Notes: generated from the sequence alone by a model not told the origin. Shown: positions 1 through 12,229, counted from the first letter of the stretch. The stretch is 64,000 nucleotides of DNA from Phalacrocorax aristotelis (GCF_949628215.1 NC_134277.1:126653963-126717962); one strand, 5' to 3'. Numbers and translations: made by a program.

Positions 1-3000
1 AACTGCGTTGACCTTATGTGGTGTAAATGAGAGCAGATCTTGGCGCTGTCTTCAGGCTGCTGACATGCAGCTATAGCACTCTCTGCAGTTCATAAATGAT
101 GGATAACTATTTATGCTGCTACAGCTATCCATTTACACCAAGACCGTGAACAATATATTTTGAAGCACCCTATTGATGACTAAACTATTGTTATCACTAA
201 AATTTATTTCATGCTTTCAGGAATAATTAGCTGATAACTAGGTGCCTACAGTTCTGCTTCTGCTTAAGCCCAGAAGTGCTGTAGTTTTGACAGAGAAGAG
301 CAGCACTTTGCACACAGCTTTGACCCTCAGCCCATCAGGATCCATAGCTCAGGGAGTCCTCTCCCTCTGCCACTGGGGAGCTCCTCAGAGCAAGCCTTGC
401 AGATCAAGTCCCCACTCAATGCAGTGGCAGTTTCTTTCTTTTAAAATTTGGCTAGGATGGTTTTGGCTTCATCTTGTCAAGCAGTTCCAGGCTGAACCTT
501 AACCTTGAGAAAATCAGGATGTGTCGCAGCTCACAAAGGCCCCCTCAACACTGCATCCTCCCACTCTCAAGCCTGCCACTGCTGCCTCCAAGTGTGGCTG
601 CTGCTGCTGCTTCACACCTGCGTTGCTGGAAAGAAGCTGGTTGAGCCTGCTGAATGCAGATGACTCTGCCCAGGGTATTTTACATGGCCCTTAGCATCTA
701 GCAAAAGCGTATCTGGTGTAGTTTAATCATGGATGAATCCCAGCTGGTGAATAACAGCTATGGCCAGCATGGTTTTCTGATAAGGTGTCTCGTTTCATTA
801 GTAAGGTCATCATGTCACCTCCAAGAAGTCCAGGATAAGGTAAAGATTTCTTTTAGCCTGAAAACTGTAAAACGTTTTGACTGCCTAGATTCCATCTGAT
901 CCACCAAAATGCCTCCTTCTGCTGGGTTATGAGCCACCTGCTCTCACTCAGCTGCCTGTGTCTTGCTCCTAATCCCAAGCACTGTGCAGAGGCACCTAGC
1001 TAGCCCTATGCAGAGCTCGCCCGGGTCCAAAAAACCTTAAGCACTTAAACTCTTTGGTGTGCCTAATCTATAATGTGCTTGTGCCTCACTCAGGAGGTAC
1101 CTCTCGGTCTTACTCACCCTTTAGGGGACAACTGTAAAGTTAGAGTCACCCCCTGGGGTGTGGGAGAGACTGGACTCAGTTCCCTCCTCTACCTCAGGGA
1201 CTTCAATCCCATGTCAAAACTGAATCTTTTCTCAGCTAAGAGAGCACTTTGGCTATAAGGGTACCAGCAGGGAGTCGTGCAAGTCATCCTGTTGAATCTG
1301 TTCCATTTTTCAGAGCAAACAGGCTACACATTCCCTGAGAAAAGGAGTGACTGCCTGAGCTAACCTAATGGTTAGGGTTCTCACCTGGGAGGTGGGGTCT
1401 TTGCCCCCCTTCTGCCCATATCTCTTTATGCATTTTACCTAGTAAGTATGTAATGTGAAAAACCCACACAACTCATGGCTGAGGCTGCCTCCTTCCCACC
1501 AGCCTGGATCTGCCCAATATTTTTCTAATTGCTCTTACAGCCTTTAGTCTTACATTTTTTGGTCTCCTGTCTTAAGAAAAGTAGTGCTATCAGGAGAGGC
1601 AGCAAAGAGAATTGCCCTGTTATAACCTTGCAGTGTCCATGATCCTGGCAAGGCAGATGACTATCGATTGCTGAAGTATTTGATTGCATTAGCCGAGGCA
1701 TACCAGCCACAGACTTTGTACTCTTTTCTCCCGTCACTTGCATCTGTGTGACCCTGGTAACAGGGGTTTAACTGAGGTTAGAAAATTAGCAGCCATGGCA
1801 GCAAACCAGAACACCAATATAAAAAAAAGAAGAAATCTCTACCCAAAACTGTTCAAACTGTTCATATGTATGTCTTTTGTCACAAAGTGGAAGCATGCTC
1901 AGGAGGTTATTTATACTGGATCTTTTCAGCTGCATACCACTAGGTCAACGTTAAAGTGGCATTGATCTGCAGAGTCCTCTGAAGACGTGCTCTGCAGAGC
2001 ATGGAGATATACTGCTCATGTTACAGGAGTTCAGAACTGGGCAGAAAGAGCTGGTTGCCTTTGTTGTTTTATACTCCTTCCCACTGAATATGAATCCATA
2101 TGTTATGGGTCCAGCATCCATTGAGAATTCCTGCCCCAGCAACAGAGGAGGGACAGGGGGCTGAGTGGTGATGGCTGCACTCCCGCAGGAGTTCGGGCAG
2201 GAGCACCTGAGCCACCCCTGCGGGACCCTGTGTACGGTCTGGCAACAGTGCTGGCTTCTGCTAGTTTACAAGGACTCTGCATTGGACTTGGGAAGGATGG
2301 ATATGGACCTTCATGCCTGCCTCTGCTGTGGTTTGTTAGCCTGGGAATGGTCCCGCTGCCTGTGTTAGGAAATCTTTGAATTATCTCTCCAGGAGAGCAA
2401 TGTGAGGTGTGCTAAAGCTGGCCATTTAAATGTATGCAGATCTGTATTGTTATTATTATGAAATAGTTGTGTTGCAGGAACATGCAGGAGTTCTGGCCAT
2501 TCTTTAGGTACATCTGCCCTAGCAGGAGCTTCTCTTTTCCATTGGACCTGGATTTATTAAGGTTTCTTTGAAAAAGAAACTTTGTACCTTGCATAGTGGA
2601 TTAAATAACTTTTAAAGCAAAGTTGTTCATCATGTGCATCAATATGTATTACAAATTAAAAAAAATAGTTTTTTAATTGCAAATAGCCTTTTAAGACCAT
2701 CCGTTTAGATTATTTCTATTAGAAATTTGTAGGGATTTATGCAGGTTGCAATGAAGCACTTTTTGTTCTAGAATATCAACAAATTTAGCATTGACTTCAA
2801 AGCCAAACATAAATTTGTAAATAGCAGTCCAGCCTGACAGAACTTCACAATTTTTATTTGCTTGCTCTTCATCTTTTTGGTGTAAAATTGGCTGAAGGCT
2901 ATAAGCAAAACCTAATGTATTTGTAGCATTTATCTGGTACATTCTGAGCATTAAAGACTGATCTAATCCTCACTGAAAAAAAATACAAAAAAGTAAACAT

Positions 3001-4585
3001 CAGGCAGAAACTGAACCTTCTCCCTGTATGCCTGCTGCCATGAAAACACATGGCACGGTTCCCTGTAGCTGAACTTCTAGTTAAAATGCTGAAGTCCCTA
3101 TGAAGGGATTGAAGGAGGAGACAGACCACACCAACACCCTTCCTAATACCTTCTGTAGATCTGCCCATGTGGCAAGTATCCAGAAGGAATGAAAAACTGA
3201 GTATAAGAAGGGGAAGATGTAGTAGTTGAGGGAAGAGTACGTTTCAGAGTCCCAGGAGAGAAAACAGGCATCTGACCTAATGCACATGCTGTCAGCATAG
3301 TGAGGAAGGCTGGGTAATTGGATTGGGCCAGTCAAGCAAAGCCCTGAGAACAGAATTCCAGTGGACCAGGATTATCACACAGCAGGGGAAGGAGGAATTG
3401 CCAAGTAGTCAATGCAAACATGGAGACGCTGGCTTTTGTATCATCTCCTGTGCTGTCTCTGAGAGCATCGACACTTGGGAATAAAGCTGGTAGCCTCCCC
3501 ACAATGTTCAGAACTTGATTGTAATCTGCAGGGTGAAGGCTGCGGTGTTTTTACCTTCCTCTCAGTTCTCTACTGTAGGTATTCCTTGGGTAGCTGAAAG
3601 TCAGATCAGCTCTAGAAGCTACCGAATACTTCAATTTCTCATAGACCAAGGGAGCTGAAAGGAAACATTAAAGCACAGTCAGAGCAGTCTGGAGCAGTCG
3701 ATTTGAAGAAGACAAGAGGATGTAAATGAAGGCTTAATTTTCGAGGGAACCTAGAATTAGTTTAGCAGTCGTCATCTTATCTTCTGTTATCTGCTCTTGT
3801 AATTCTTTGTTGAATTCTTTTTCATCAAGGAAGGGTATTTTGCTTAAAACATTGCATAGCCTTGCTACCCTCAAAAACTGTTGATTTAAGCAATCATGTT
3901 AAGCAAATGTTGTTTAAGAAAGGGGGAGTAGGTACTCTAATGGTAGTAATATGTGCCAGGGTATGTGTAATTATGATGTCAGGCTTTTATCGTTTTTTTT
4001 AAGTCAGTGCTAACTTACATTGAATGTGCTATAATTTATATAAATCATACAAAAATATAATTGACAGAAGCATGAAAACAAGTTCTACCTAAAGACTGGA
4101 TACATCCCTTACCAAGAGAACCAAAGTAATAATTCAAAACCACTTGCATTATACATAATAGTTTAATATTATACATACTGCAAATGGCAATGAATTGGTG
4201 TTCTCTGTTCTCCTTTGAAAATGGAAAAAGATTAAATAAAATTACAAAGACAACACACAGGTAATAAATAATCACATGTTACAGAATCTTTTTATTTACC
4301 TGTGAATATTTAGCACGGTGGCTAGTGAGAAGAGAAACAGGTACATAATTTAAAGCAGTCCTAGCACTCAGTTCAAAATCCCATGTTTAGGAAGAGCTCT
4401 ATCAGCTAGACTGGATGTCTGGCCGGAATGTGAAATCTGAAAATATCTAATAGTCCTGTATCTCGTCTTCTGTGGTGAGGCTTACTTTTGAGTCAAGGAC
4501 AAAAGGTCAGGCCACAAGTCCTTAGAAACATACAAAACCAGGATAACAACAGTATTTTAAGTCCATTTTTTCTTTTCATTGGCAG
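1..4585. other. Left intergenic region, no supported gene
   Basis: No reading frame here carries a recognisable protein or a convincing chain of splice sites; the short open frames are chance. In other vertebrates UBXN2B lies on this side of CYP7A1, so some of this could be its 3' flank or untranslated region, but I see no UBX or SEP domain coding sequence. Part may be intron of the gene whose possible last exon starts at 4586. Confidence 0.5.
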
Positions 4586-4944
4586 ATGATAAGAAAGCTC
4601 TCTCTTTCAGCCTGAAGAGGTTTCATCAAAAAATGGACTTTTATGACACCTCTCCATCCATCATTTGCAGCAGAAAAGGACAGGGATGTTACAGAGAGCC
4701 AAATTACATTATCCCTGAAACAACTGTTCTTACAGACATGCCACCACTAAAAGCGAAATATGTGGGCATACTACCCATGATAACTTTAATGGAATTGGAC
4801 TGGGGCGACTTAAGGACTATGACAGATGAAGGCTTATGGAAATATGGAGTTCAGAGAATGGTGCAAAATCCAGCCAGAACCACTGGTGAATATATAATGG
4901 CTATTTACTTATCTCCATATTGGCATTTGAGCTGGCTGTTCTAA
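4586..4944 (+). CDS. Possible terminal coding exon of an unrecognised gene
   Basis: A good splice acceptor (pyrimidine-rich tract, then TTGGCAG ending at 4585) opens a frame of 119 codons that ends at TAA 4942-4944. The first two bases complete a codon begun in an upstream exon that I could not find. The peptide begins DDKKALSFSLKRFHQ and holds YREPNYIIPETTVL and MTDEGLWKYGVQRM. It is rich in Tyr, Met, Pro and Trp, with no signal peptide, membrane span or domain that I know. An ATTAAA lies 47 bases after the stop. An open frame of this length in AT-rich DNA, joined to an acceptor and a poly(A)-like signal, suggests a real last exon converging on CYP7A1. It could also be a decayed or chance frame. 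I cannot name it. Confidence 0.38.
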
Positions 4945-4990
4945 AGCTGGCTCAGATGGCTTTGGCATAAATCTTTGAGAATGTTAAGAC

Positions 4991-4996
4991 ATTAAA
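4991..4996 (+). terminator. Possible poly(A) signal ATTAAA
   Basis: ATTAAA on the plus strand, 47 bases past the stop of the unrecognised exon. The downstream GU-rich element is weak. It means something only if the exon at 4586-4944 is transcribed. Confidence 0.25.
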
Positions 4997-5040
4997 ATGA
5001 CACACAGCCTAGAGATGCATTTGGTTCAGCCAATACCATT

Positions 5041-5046
5041 TATTTT
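5041..5046 (-). terminator. Likely CYP7A1 poly(A) signal AATAAA
   Basis: The plus strand reads TTTATT, which is AATAAA on the minus strand, followed on that strand by a T/G-rich stretch (ATGGTATTGGCTG). It would give CYP7A1 a 3' untranslated region of about 630 nt. Another TTTATT near 5240 is a possible nearer site. Confidence 0.4.
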
Positions 5047-5670
5047 AATACAGTTACAACTTTCTGAAAAGAAGTATGTTACATGAATATAATACAGGTT
5101 TTGCAGTTTCACTAGAACGTGAACATTTTTGTAAATTTTCTTCAAGTCTTATTCTAGTTTTTCATAAAACCATAAAGGTACTTCCCCAGGAAAGTCTCCC
5201 CTCCCTGCTGTGAATCTGCCTTTATACAACAGAATTTTTATTTCACCTGTGGGGAGAATCACCATCCCCAACATTGCAATTACAAAAAACTAATAAGTTT
5301 TAACTGTAGTTGAATTTTGACAATTACTTTGAATGAGCTGGTGAAAATCTAACTAACTCTGGGAAAGCATTTGCTGACAGAAAAAAAAAAGAACTACTGT
5401 ACATGCAAATTCAGAATCTTAACTTTCATTTCAGAATGGTTGGTAAAAGGGGTTGGTAAAACATTTGTATCAACACAGTGCATTAAACCCACTGCATGCT
5501 GGTACCATAATGGTATACATTATGCATTTTCCATTAGACTGATGAATTAGCATCCTCATGTAGATTTTCTCCCAAGACTTGCAACATTTCATTTGCATAT
5601 ATACATAAAATATATATGAAGTATATGTTATCCAGGGTTTTTTTTTTTATGTATAATGTAAAATATGTAT

Positions 5671-5970
5671 TCATAGACATTTCAGTCTATACCTGAAATC
5701 AATGTCATTGGCTGGTTGCAAAATACCCAGTCCTGCACGGGATTGATCTAAAGAAGGACATTGCACATTATTGTCCACAAGCTCTATCTCAAAATATGAA
5801 AATATCAAAGCCAAAAATTGTTTAATTTCATGGACAGCAAATAATCTGCCAGGGCATTTTGCTATGCCTGTCCCAAATGGCATATAATAATACTTCAGCT
5901 TGCGACCGTTGCGGTAGAAGTCAGTCTTTTCTTCTCCATTCTCATTGAGAAAGCGATCATATTTGAATGT
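5671..5970 (-). CDS. CYP7A1: CYP7A1 exon 6 with haem-binding loop
   Basis: Encodes residues 415-513 and the stop at 5671-5673. The haem signature [14 protein letters not shown] has its cysteine codon at 5854-5856. The C-terminus [11 protein letters not shown] is nearly identical to human. Acceptor TTTATTACAG. Confidence 0.98.
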   Translation of the reverse strand, partial: TFKYDRFLNENGEEKTDFYRNGRKLKYYYMPFGTGIAKCPGRLFAVHEIKQFLALIFSYFEIELVDNNVQCPSLDQSRAGLGILQPANDIDFRYRLKCL

Positions 5971-8900
5971 CTGTAATAAAACCCACAAAGAGTTACTTGA
6001 CATTTGAATACCTCCAAAAACTAGACAATGCCATTAAGACACAAAATGCAGGCTGGGAAAGAAGAGCCTCTAGCAGTAAGCAGTGCTGCCAGGCCCTATG
6101 GTGCTGTTTTGGAGAGCGTAGCCCCTGAGAAGCTCTGGTATGTGGAACACGATCCCAGGTTCTTTTCTGATAACTCTGCTTTTCTTTTTTGACCGCTTAA
6201 AATAAGAATTATAACCTGCATCCTCGTTCATACAGCAGAACGGGAAGATTTCTCATTCTATGCCTTTGGGAAAATATTATCCTTATCCTTGTCCTCCCTC
6301 AACCCCCCCCATAATGCTTCCTCACTGAGGAAGGCAGTAAGTAGAAGGCTCTCTGTTTTGCAGATAGTGCTTGCACTGACTTTATTCTTTCTCTTGCCTA
6401 TTATTATGTCTCCAGGTGTAAGAACAGACTGTCTGGAGTATAACAGAATACCAGCTGTGGGGTGATAAATACTCTATTTAAAGGCATGGTAGCTTCTGCT
6501 AGAGCTCAGACTTTAATGCCCTTTGATAAATACTTACCAAGGGATCAGCATAGATTTCTGGATCTAAATGCAGCAGTTGAGGATAGACAGCTACAATATC
6601 ATCACTGCGAATGTTGTAAAAATCGTTCTCTAAGTGCAAAGTGAAATCTTCCTTGGCAACTCGGAAAGTCATGGATGCGCTTGATAGCCTCATTGCCTCC
6701 TTGATGATGCCGTCTGTAGGGAGAGGAAAAGGAATGATTACCATGGAAATAGTATGTGTATGTCCTTGAGGGAGGTCATGCATTTTGAACTATTTCAAAC
6801 GCGTTATCAAACCCTGCATTTATTAGATGAAACATTTTAACAATAACTTTCTAAACGCCTAGGAAAGTATCTTTCTTATTTCTTTTTAGCATTATTACCC
6901 CTTCTGCAGATAACACTGAGAACATAATCCGCTTTCCCCTAGCAAAAATCTTATAGCTGATGCAACAGAGTATTCGAAAGTGAGACATTTTCACTCTGAG
7001 ATAAAGAACAAACCAGTCAAAACTGGAAACATAAAAACAATACAAAAAGAAATAGTGCAGTGATCAGGATTTTCTGAAACTTTAAGAGGTGGTGCATAGA
7101 AACCATACTCAGAAAAAGTAACTCAGGGTGGTTTTTTTGGTTGTTTTTTCAGTATAAGCTGTTTATATTTTTTTAAAAGCAACAGTAGTTAAAGGCTGAC
7201 ATTTTCAAAACTCTGTAACTTGGACGCTTTTGAAAAATGTGCCTGTAATTTGAAAAATATTAAGAAGAAATAGAAGTAATGGTATTAGAAGATACTGCTT
7301 CACATCATAAGAATTGGGATATAAAATTTGGCAACACCCTTTTATTTGATCTGAATTCATTACTAAATAGAATATCATTCTGAATTACCCATGGGTCTCC
7401 AATACTATGTTATTAGCTGTGTAGCAGTATTGAAACATGCCATTACCCACAAACAAGTGCTATTCATGTGGATTTGGATACCCTCAGTACCACCTGGGAC
7501 ATTGGGAAGACTGTGTTGGCTATTGCTAAGCAACATATAGGTTTTTGTCCTAGTGTTTGTTGGACAATTCCATATTCATTCCTTAGCAAGCTTTTATATG
7601 GTAACTAAGAGAAGACTGTGAAAATTGTGGGGTGGTTTCAGGTACTCCTGCATAAAATAATCATACCTAGTACTGGCATATTATCCAGCTGTTTTCGGTT
7701 CAAGGAAATACGTTTGCCATCTAAGCTGATCTTCTCTCCAGCACTTTCCAAAATACTTTGCACTTCTTTGGTAGCAGCTGCCATTGCTTCTGGACTCCTA
7801 AGATCAAAAGAGAAGAAGTATAACATAATTTTACACTTAAGAATGCTTTAAAAAGGGGGTTTGCTACTGACTTTCTTCCTGACTACAATTTAGTTTGTTA
7901 GCCCAAAAGTACAACATCCTAAAATGGAAATGTTGCAGCAAAATGCTGCAATTACACTTTTTCATGTCTTGGCAAGAGTAGATAGCTTCAAAAAAAGGTG
8001 AAGAACCTCAAGTATTTGATTCAGTCTCCAGTGACGAGTGGGACAGAACTGATGTGCGTAACCCAGGTAATAAACAGTAATGTCACTAAAAAGCAATGCC
8101 AAGAATAAGAAATAAAACAATCAGTTGTAGATTAGGGAATAGTTCCACTGCAGTTAGAAAGTTTAGGAACAGGATCATAGATCAGTTTTATAACATCACT
8201 TATCCTGGGTGATGTCCTGTTATGTGCCAATATTCTGTCTAGCTGAAAAGAATCTTCCTAATACTAAGAGTCCACATAGTATCCTTCACTGTCTAGTCTT
8301 TCTTACAGATGCAGAATATATAAGCTATAGTGAAATACATCTAGATAATAATACATGACGCAGTAGTGTCTTGATGAAGGCACAATCAATCAGTGTGTTA
8401 AAAGACTCCAAGGCCAGAAGACCTAAAGCCAATGCATTCTTGGAATGAAAAGTAATAAAGAACCTCAGATATTAGTATTGGCAGGTAGATATGAGGGTGC
8501 AAGACACCGGCTAAATAAAAATGTCAGCAATTTAGATACATACTTAAGAGTTAGTCACACTGTGGTAGGTTATACTCCAGAGAGGCCCACACTAAAACAG
8601 ACATTTGTATTATCTGAACTGTGTGCTCCTCTCATAAGTAACAAATTCAGCAGCTGCAGTCTATACTGCAACCTCAGAAGGATCTATCAACATATAAACT
8701 ATTTTCTCTTAAGTATCTGTGAAAACAATAGTGAAGTTAGAGCTCATTTTGCCTGCTCTAGTGAGATGGTCTAAAAATATCTGATTATATTGGAAGCCTT
8801 CAATACAATTAATGTTCTAACTGCAACCAGCACTTTCAATGTCATATCATATAGTTTTACTCCAAAGCTTTCTTGACAAAATGTAGCATTGCCCCAGAGT

Positions 8901-11900
8901 GTTTTTTTTAAGAAAACTTCTACCAAATCGCTCTGCAGTACCGCTACTTGGTCTCAGACAAGTGAAGGGGGTTTCTGTGGAAGACCAGAACAACATGCCA
9001 CTTTTGTTTTAATGAGAAAGTTTTTTGACACTGATGAGGTATCAAGCAGTGGAATTTGCCTGTATTAATGAACTAGTTTATGGAAGATGATAAACCTGTT
9101 TCTTGTTTGGAAACAAGAGCATTGGGACTTACTTAAGAAGATAGAACAAGCTCCAAAACGTGGCAGGAATGGTGTTGGCTTGCGAGGCCCAGAGCACCGC
9201 CACATGGGTCTTCGCTTTTTCCATGTCATCGAAGGTTGACAGAGTGTCATTCAGGAACATGCGGAGGGTGACAAGCTCAGAGAGGTTGTCCCTCTTCAGG
9301 AGGTTCTTGTGGAGGAGTGCCTCTCCCAGCTTCTCGCGTGCACTGTGGGCACTCTTGAAGAGGTGGATAGGCAACCCCGCCACGAGGGCTGGAAAGATCC
9401 TATCAAATTCTTTGAAGTTTTCGAGGGCATTTAGGATATGAGCTCTCTCAGTTTCCTGCTTTGATGATAGATTTTTGTCCTGAGTTGAATTAAATTCTTT
9501 ACCAAAAAGTGTTAAAAAGCCAGCCTCAAACATCACCTGGCAACAGAATGTATAAAGTCCTTCTGTCACCCAGGCGTTAGACTGAAGTTTAGATGTTCTT
9601 GACTGCAGCATGACGTATTGCAGGTTTTCCATCATTGCTTCAATGAGGGCATCTAGGGCATTACCTTGAAGGGTTCTAATGAAAGTCTGATGAAAATTTT
9701 CAGTGGTGTTTCCCTCTGCTGGGTCAATGCTTCCATGCCCAAAAGCCTGTCATAAAATAAATTGTATGCATGGTAAATAAAGCCTGCCATAACCTTGATG
9801 ATACAGTCTAACAGAAATTAAAGCCGAAGTATAACTTCATAGGTTACTAGAGGGAAGCATAATAAGGGCTATTAATACTAGAAATTATATTTTCTCAGTG
9901 AACCGTAGCAGTTATGTAGGCAAATGAAAACAGAGTTTAATAGATGCTTACAAATAAATGGACATGATTACCTAGACCTTCGCTCAACTCTTGCTGACAT
10001 CAACAGGAGCCTTTTATCTTTCTTCAGTAAGTCTGACAGCATTCCTACTGGGTTGCATAATTTTTTTAAGGCATTAGGACCAAACCTTCCATAGTGGTGC
10101 TAAAACCTGAAGAAGGTCTTAGCTTCAGCAAGCTATATTATCATTTTGCAGATGGTGCTAAGTGTATTTCTGCTTTAGCAATTTGGGATACTACACGACT
10201 AAATAATGTCATTCTTGGACAATCCAAATCACTGCAAATTTCCTTTCCATTAGGGAAAGGGAAAAAAAGACTCCAATGTTTTAAACCAACAGAAGTGCAG
10301 AAATGTTAACCCAATGATATTTCAAAGGCATAGTTATGCTATAGGGATTAACTGGGTACATCTGTCCTGCCAGCAGATATTTTGCATGTTAGATATTAAA
10401 ACAATTTTGAAAGTGGTACCTTGGCAGAAGCAGCAAAATGGAACTTTTTCCAGTCCAGGTGTTTCCCCTGGCGTATCAATGCATGGTATGAAAACGGGTC
10501 AGTGAGAAAATGAATGTATTTCCCCGCTACTCGGCAAGTGAAAATGTGGCCATGCTTCTTCTGCTTTTCTCTGAGGAATTCAAGAGGGTTGGCACTGAAC
10601 TGCAAGGCACAGCCCAGGTATGGCAGGAACCCATTTTCAAGTGGTGGCTCACCTCGTCGCCTAGAAAACAACAAACAAAAGCTGAATTTAGAAGTATGTG
10701 TAAAGATCTCTCCTCCAGGACTACCAGGTAAGTAAAATGATGATGCTGGGCTTTTTGTAATGTGAAAAAATGTAAAAAAAAAACCCAACCCAAACCCAAA
10801 CAAATAGTATATTGAGTAAGCCTGTTGTGAGGCCTATGGTATACGAGAAAGAATAACTTTAACAGCCTGTATTATAATAAACATAATAAAACACAGTCCG
10901 ATTATGTCATTTCTCTTTTCTCTAGATCAGGAGTGTATTTTTCACTTGTTTAAATGCAACATTGTTGCCACTAGCTAAGGTGCACTGTTACACGATTGTG
11001 CCATAAATGAAAAATCCATCCCACTGATATTGTCTGAAATATTTTTGTGCAACAGTATTCTCAGTTCAGTTTGAATACCAAGAGGAGTAGCCTTTGGAGT
11101 GTAGAAACGTTGTTATTATTGGCATATCCCTTTGGACCAGATCCTGCTGAAAACAGTGGGAATTTTGCCATGATCTTCATTAACTGTAAGAGTTAGTCTT
11201 TCAGGCATAGTGTCATTAAGCACATGCTTTAAGCTAAGCATACGCTTTAAGCTAAGCATGTGCTTAAAGTGAAGCATATGCTTAAATTATATTTTTTATT
11301 CTCAGACAGAAAACTACTTTCCTGCATGAGGACACCAGAGCTGCTAAAATAATTTTCAAATAATACTTTAGCTTTTCTAGTAAATTCCTGCTGGCTATTA
11401 TCTGAAGTTAGCTATTTTCACCTTTTTTGTTAAACTTTTTAAATTAAAATAAGAAAATGACTGCTGAAAAAAATACAAAATTACAATAGGTAAGCAAGTT
11501 ACTTACTCCTTATGTAAATGTGCAGGTAGGATAAATGCTTTCAAGGAATATGTATTTGACATAGTAAGGTACATAAATATTATCTGTATTAAACTGTGCA
11601 ACTAGATATGACAGACTGATATTATGAAAATGTTCATAAGTAGGTATTAAACTATAATTAGATACAAGTAGGTATTAGCTGTGATTATAATGCAGGTAAA
11701 ACTATTGCCCAGTACTTTAGAAAATCAGAACATGCATATTCATATCTTATTTACCTCATTTATGCATTGATTTGTACCTACAGCTCTATCTAGGCGTCAC
11801 CTCACTATTATTAAAAAGCCCGTACACACAAATTCTGTTATAAAGTAAATCTCTCACAAGCAAACTACAGTGTTGCCTGTGCTATCCAGCATCTGTCCAT

Positions 11901-12082
11901 ATCGTAATCTTCAGATTACACTTTTTTTAGTTATATACACAGTATATTTGAGAGGAGTAAAGGCTAGGTACACTAAGATGCATTTACAAATAGATTCCTT
12001 ACCTCCTTCTCCTCCCTAGAAGAAACCAAAACCCACAACAGAGCATTATCACTATTCCCCAGATCCATGATGCTATGAACAT
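5671..12082 (-). CDS. CYP7A1: Cholesterol 7-alpha-monooxygenase (CYP7A1), six exons, complete
   Basis: Microsomal cytochrome P450 that hydroxylates cholesterol at C7, the rate-limiting first step of classic bile-acid synthesis in the liver ER. Coding exons in transcript order: 12003-12082, 10420-10660, 9133-9746, 7667-7797, 6538-6713 and 5671-5970. All introns are GT-AG and the frame stays open for 513 residues (human 504). Residues 1-27 form the N-terminal membrane anchor ([14 protein letters not shown]), then an arginine-rich hinge and the proline-rich GEPPLENG. The I-helix motif ASQANT is at 294-299, ExxR at E361-R364, and the haem loop [10 protein letters not shown] at 446-455 with C453 as thiolate ligand. 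The start was chosen as the Met aligning with the human N-terminus; an upstream in-frame Met (12220) lies above the TATA box and was rejected. The identity is clear from near-identical blocks such as [13 protein letters not shown]. No damage seen. Confidence 0.98.
6538..6713 (-). CDS. CYP7A1: CYP7A1 exon 5
   Basis: Encodes residues 357-414 after completing Asp356. It carries the K-helix ExxR ([10 protein letters not shown]) and the meander block [11 protein letters not shown]. Acceptor CCCTACAG, donor TTG|GTAAGT. Confidence 0.97.
7667..7797 (-). CDS. CYP7A1: CYP7A1 exon 4
   Basis: Encodes residues 313-355 ([12 protein letters not shown] to NMPVL) with split codons at both ends. Acceptor GATCTTAG, donor G|GTATGA. 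Confidence 0.97.
9133..9746 (-). CDS. CYP7A1: CYP7A1 exon 3
   Basis: The largest exon, residues 108-311 and two bases of Lys312. It starts [13 protein letters not shown] and ends with the I-helix block [14 protein letters not shown]. Donor AA|GTAAGT, acceptor ATGACAG. A segment near residues 195-205 ([11 protein letters not shown]) is several residues longer than in human and accounts for most of the length difference. Confidence 0.97.
10420..10660 (-). CDS. CYP7A1: CYP7A1 exon 2
   Basis: Encodes residues 28-107 after the base that completes Arg27. It begins [10 protein letters not shown] and ends HFAASAK. Acceptor TTTTCTAG, donor GTACCA. Phase 2 in, phase 0 out. Confidence 0.97.
11221..11290. 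repeat. 18-bp imperfect tandem repeat with inverted copies in CYP7A1 intron 1
   Basis: Four consecutive imperfect copies of an 18-bp unit, about CACATGCTTTAAGCTAAG. The cores AAGCACATGCTT (first copy) and AAGCATGTGCTT (third copy) are exact reverse complements, so the array can also fold as a hairpin. Each core holds an E-box-like CANNTG. Confidence 0.75.
12003..12082 (-). CDS. CYP7A1: CYP7A1 exon 1 (coding part)
   Basis: Encodes residues 1-26 plus two bases of codon 27: the membrane anchor [14 protein letters not shown] and the start of the arginine run. The donor is AG|GTAAGG. The 5' untranslated part extends to about 12150, judged from the TATA box. Confidence 0.95.
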
Positions 12083-12176
12083 TCCTGGTAATGCCCAAAA
12101 ACTTCCAAGTGGAAAACGGGTAAGTAACAGTATGGCAGGAGAGGTGACTGAGAATGATGCAGAAGCCAGGTCACGG

Positions 12177-12184
12177 TTTATATA
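12177..12184 (-). promoter_or_regulatory. TATA box of CYP7A1
   Basis: The minus strand reads TATATAAA about 95 bases above the start codon, which places transcription start near 12150 and gives a 5' leader of about 65 nt, close to that known for mammalian CYP7A1. Confidence 0.75.
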
Positions 12185-12229
12185 CAGTAGGTGCACGACT
12201 GTATCATTGCATTCAGTCAACCTAGCAAG

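Noticed and set aside
8445-8774. 109-codon plus-strand frame inside CYP7A1 intron 3
   Set aside because: It is antisense to the gene, with no splice context and no familiar protein. It is most likely chance, though it is a little long for AT-rich DNA.
9160-9441. 93-codon plus-strand frame over CYP7A1 exon 3
   Set aside because: A shadow of the real exon on the other strand, which is fully conserved with human CYP7A1.
12083-12220. Upstream in-frame Met extending CYP7A1 by 46 residues
   Set aside because: The extension begins upstream of the TATA box and has no counterpart in other CYP7A1 proteins. The Met at 12082 fits the family N-terminus and the leader length.
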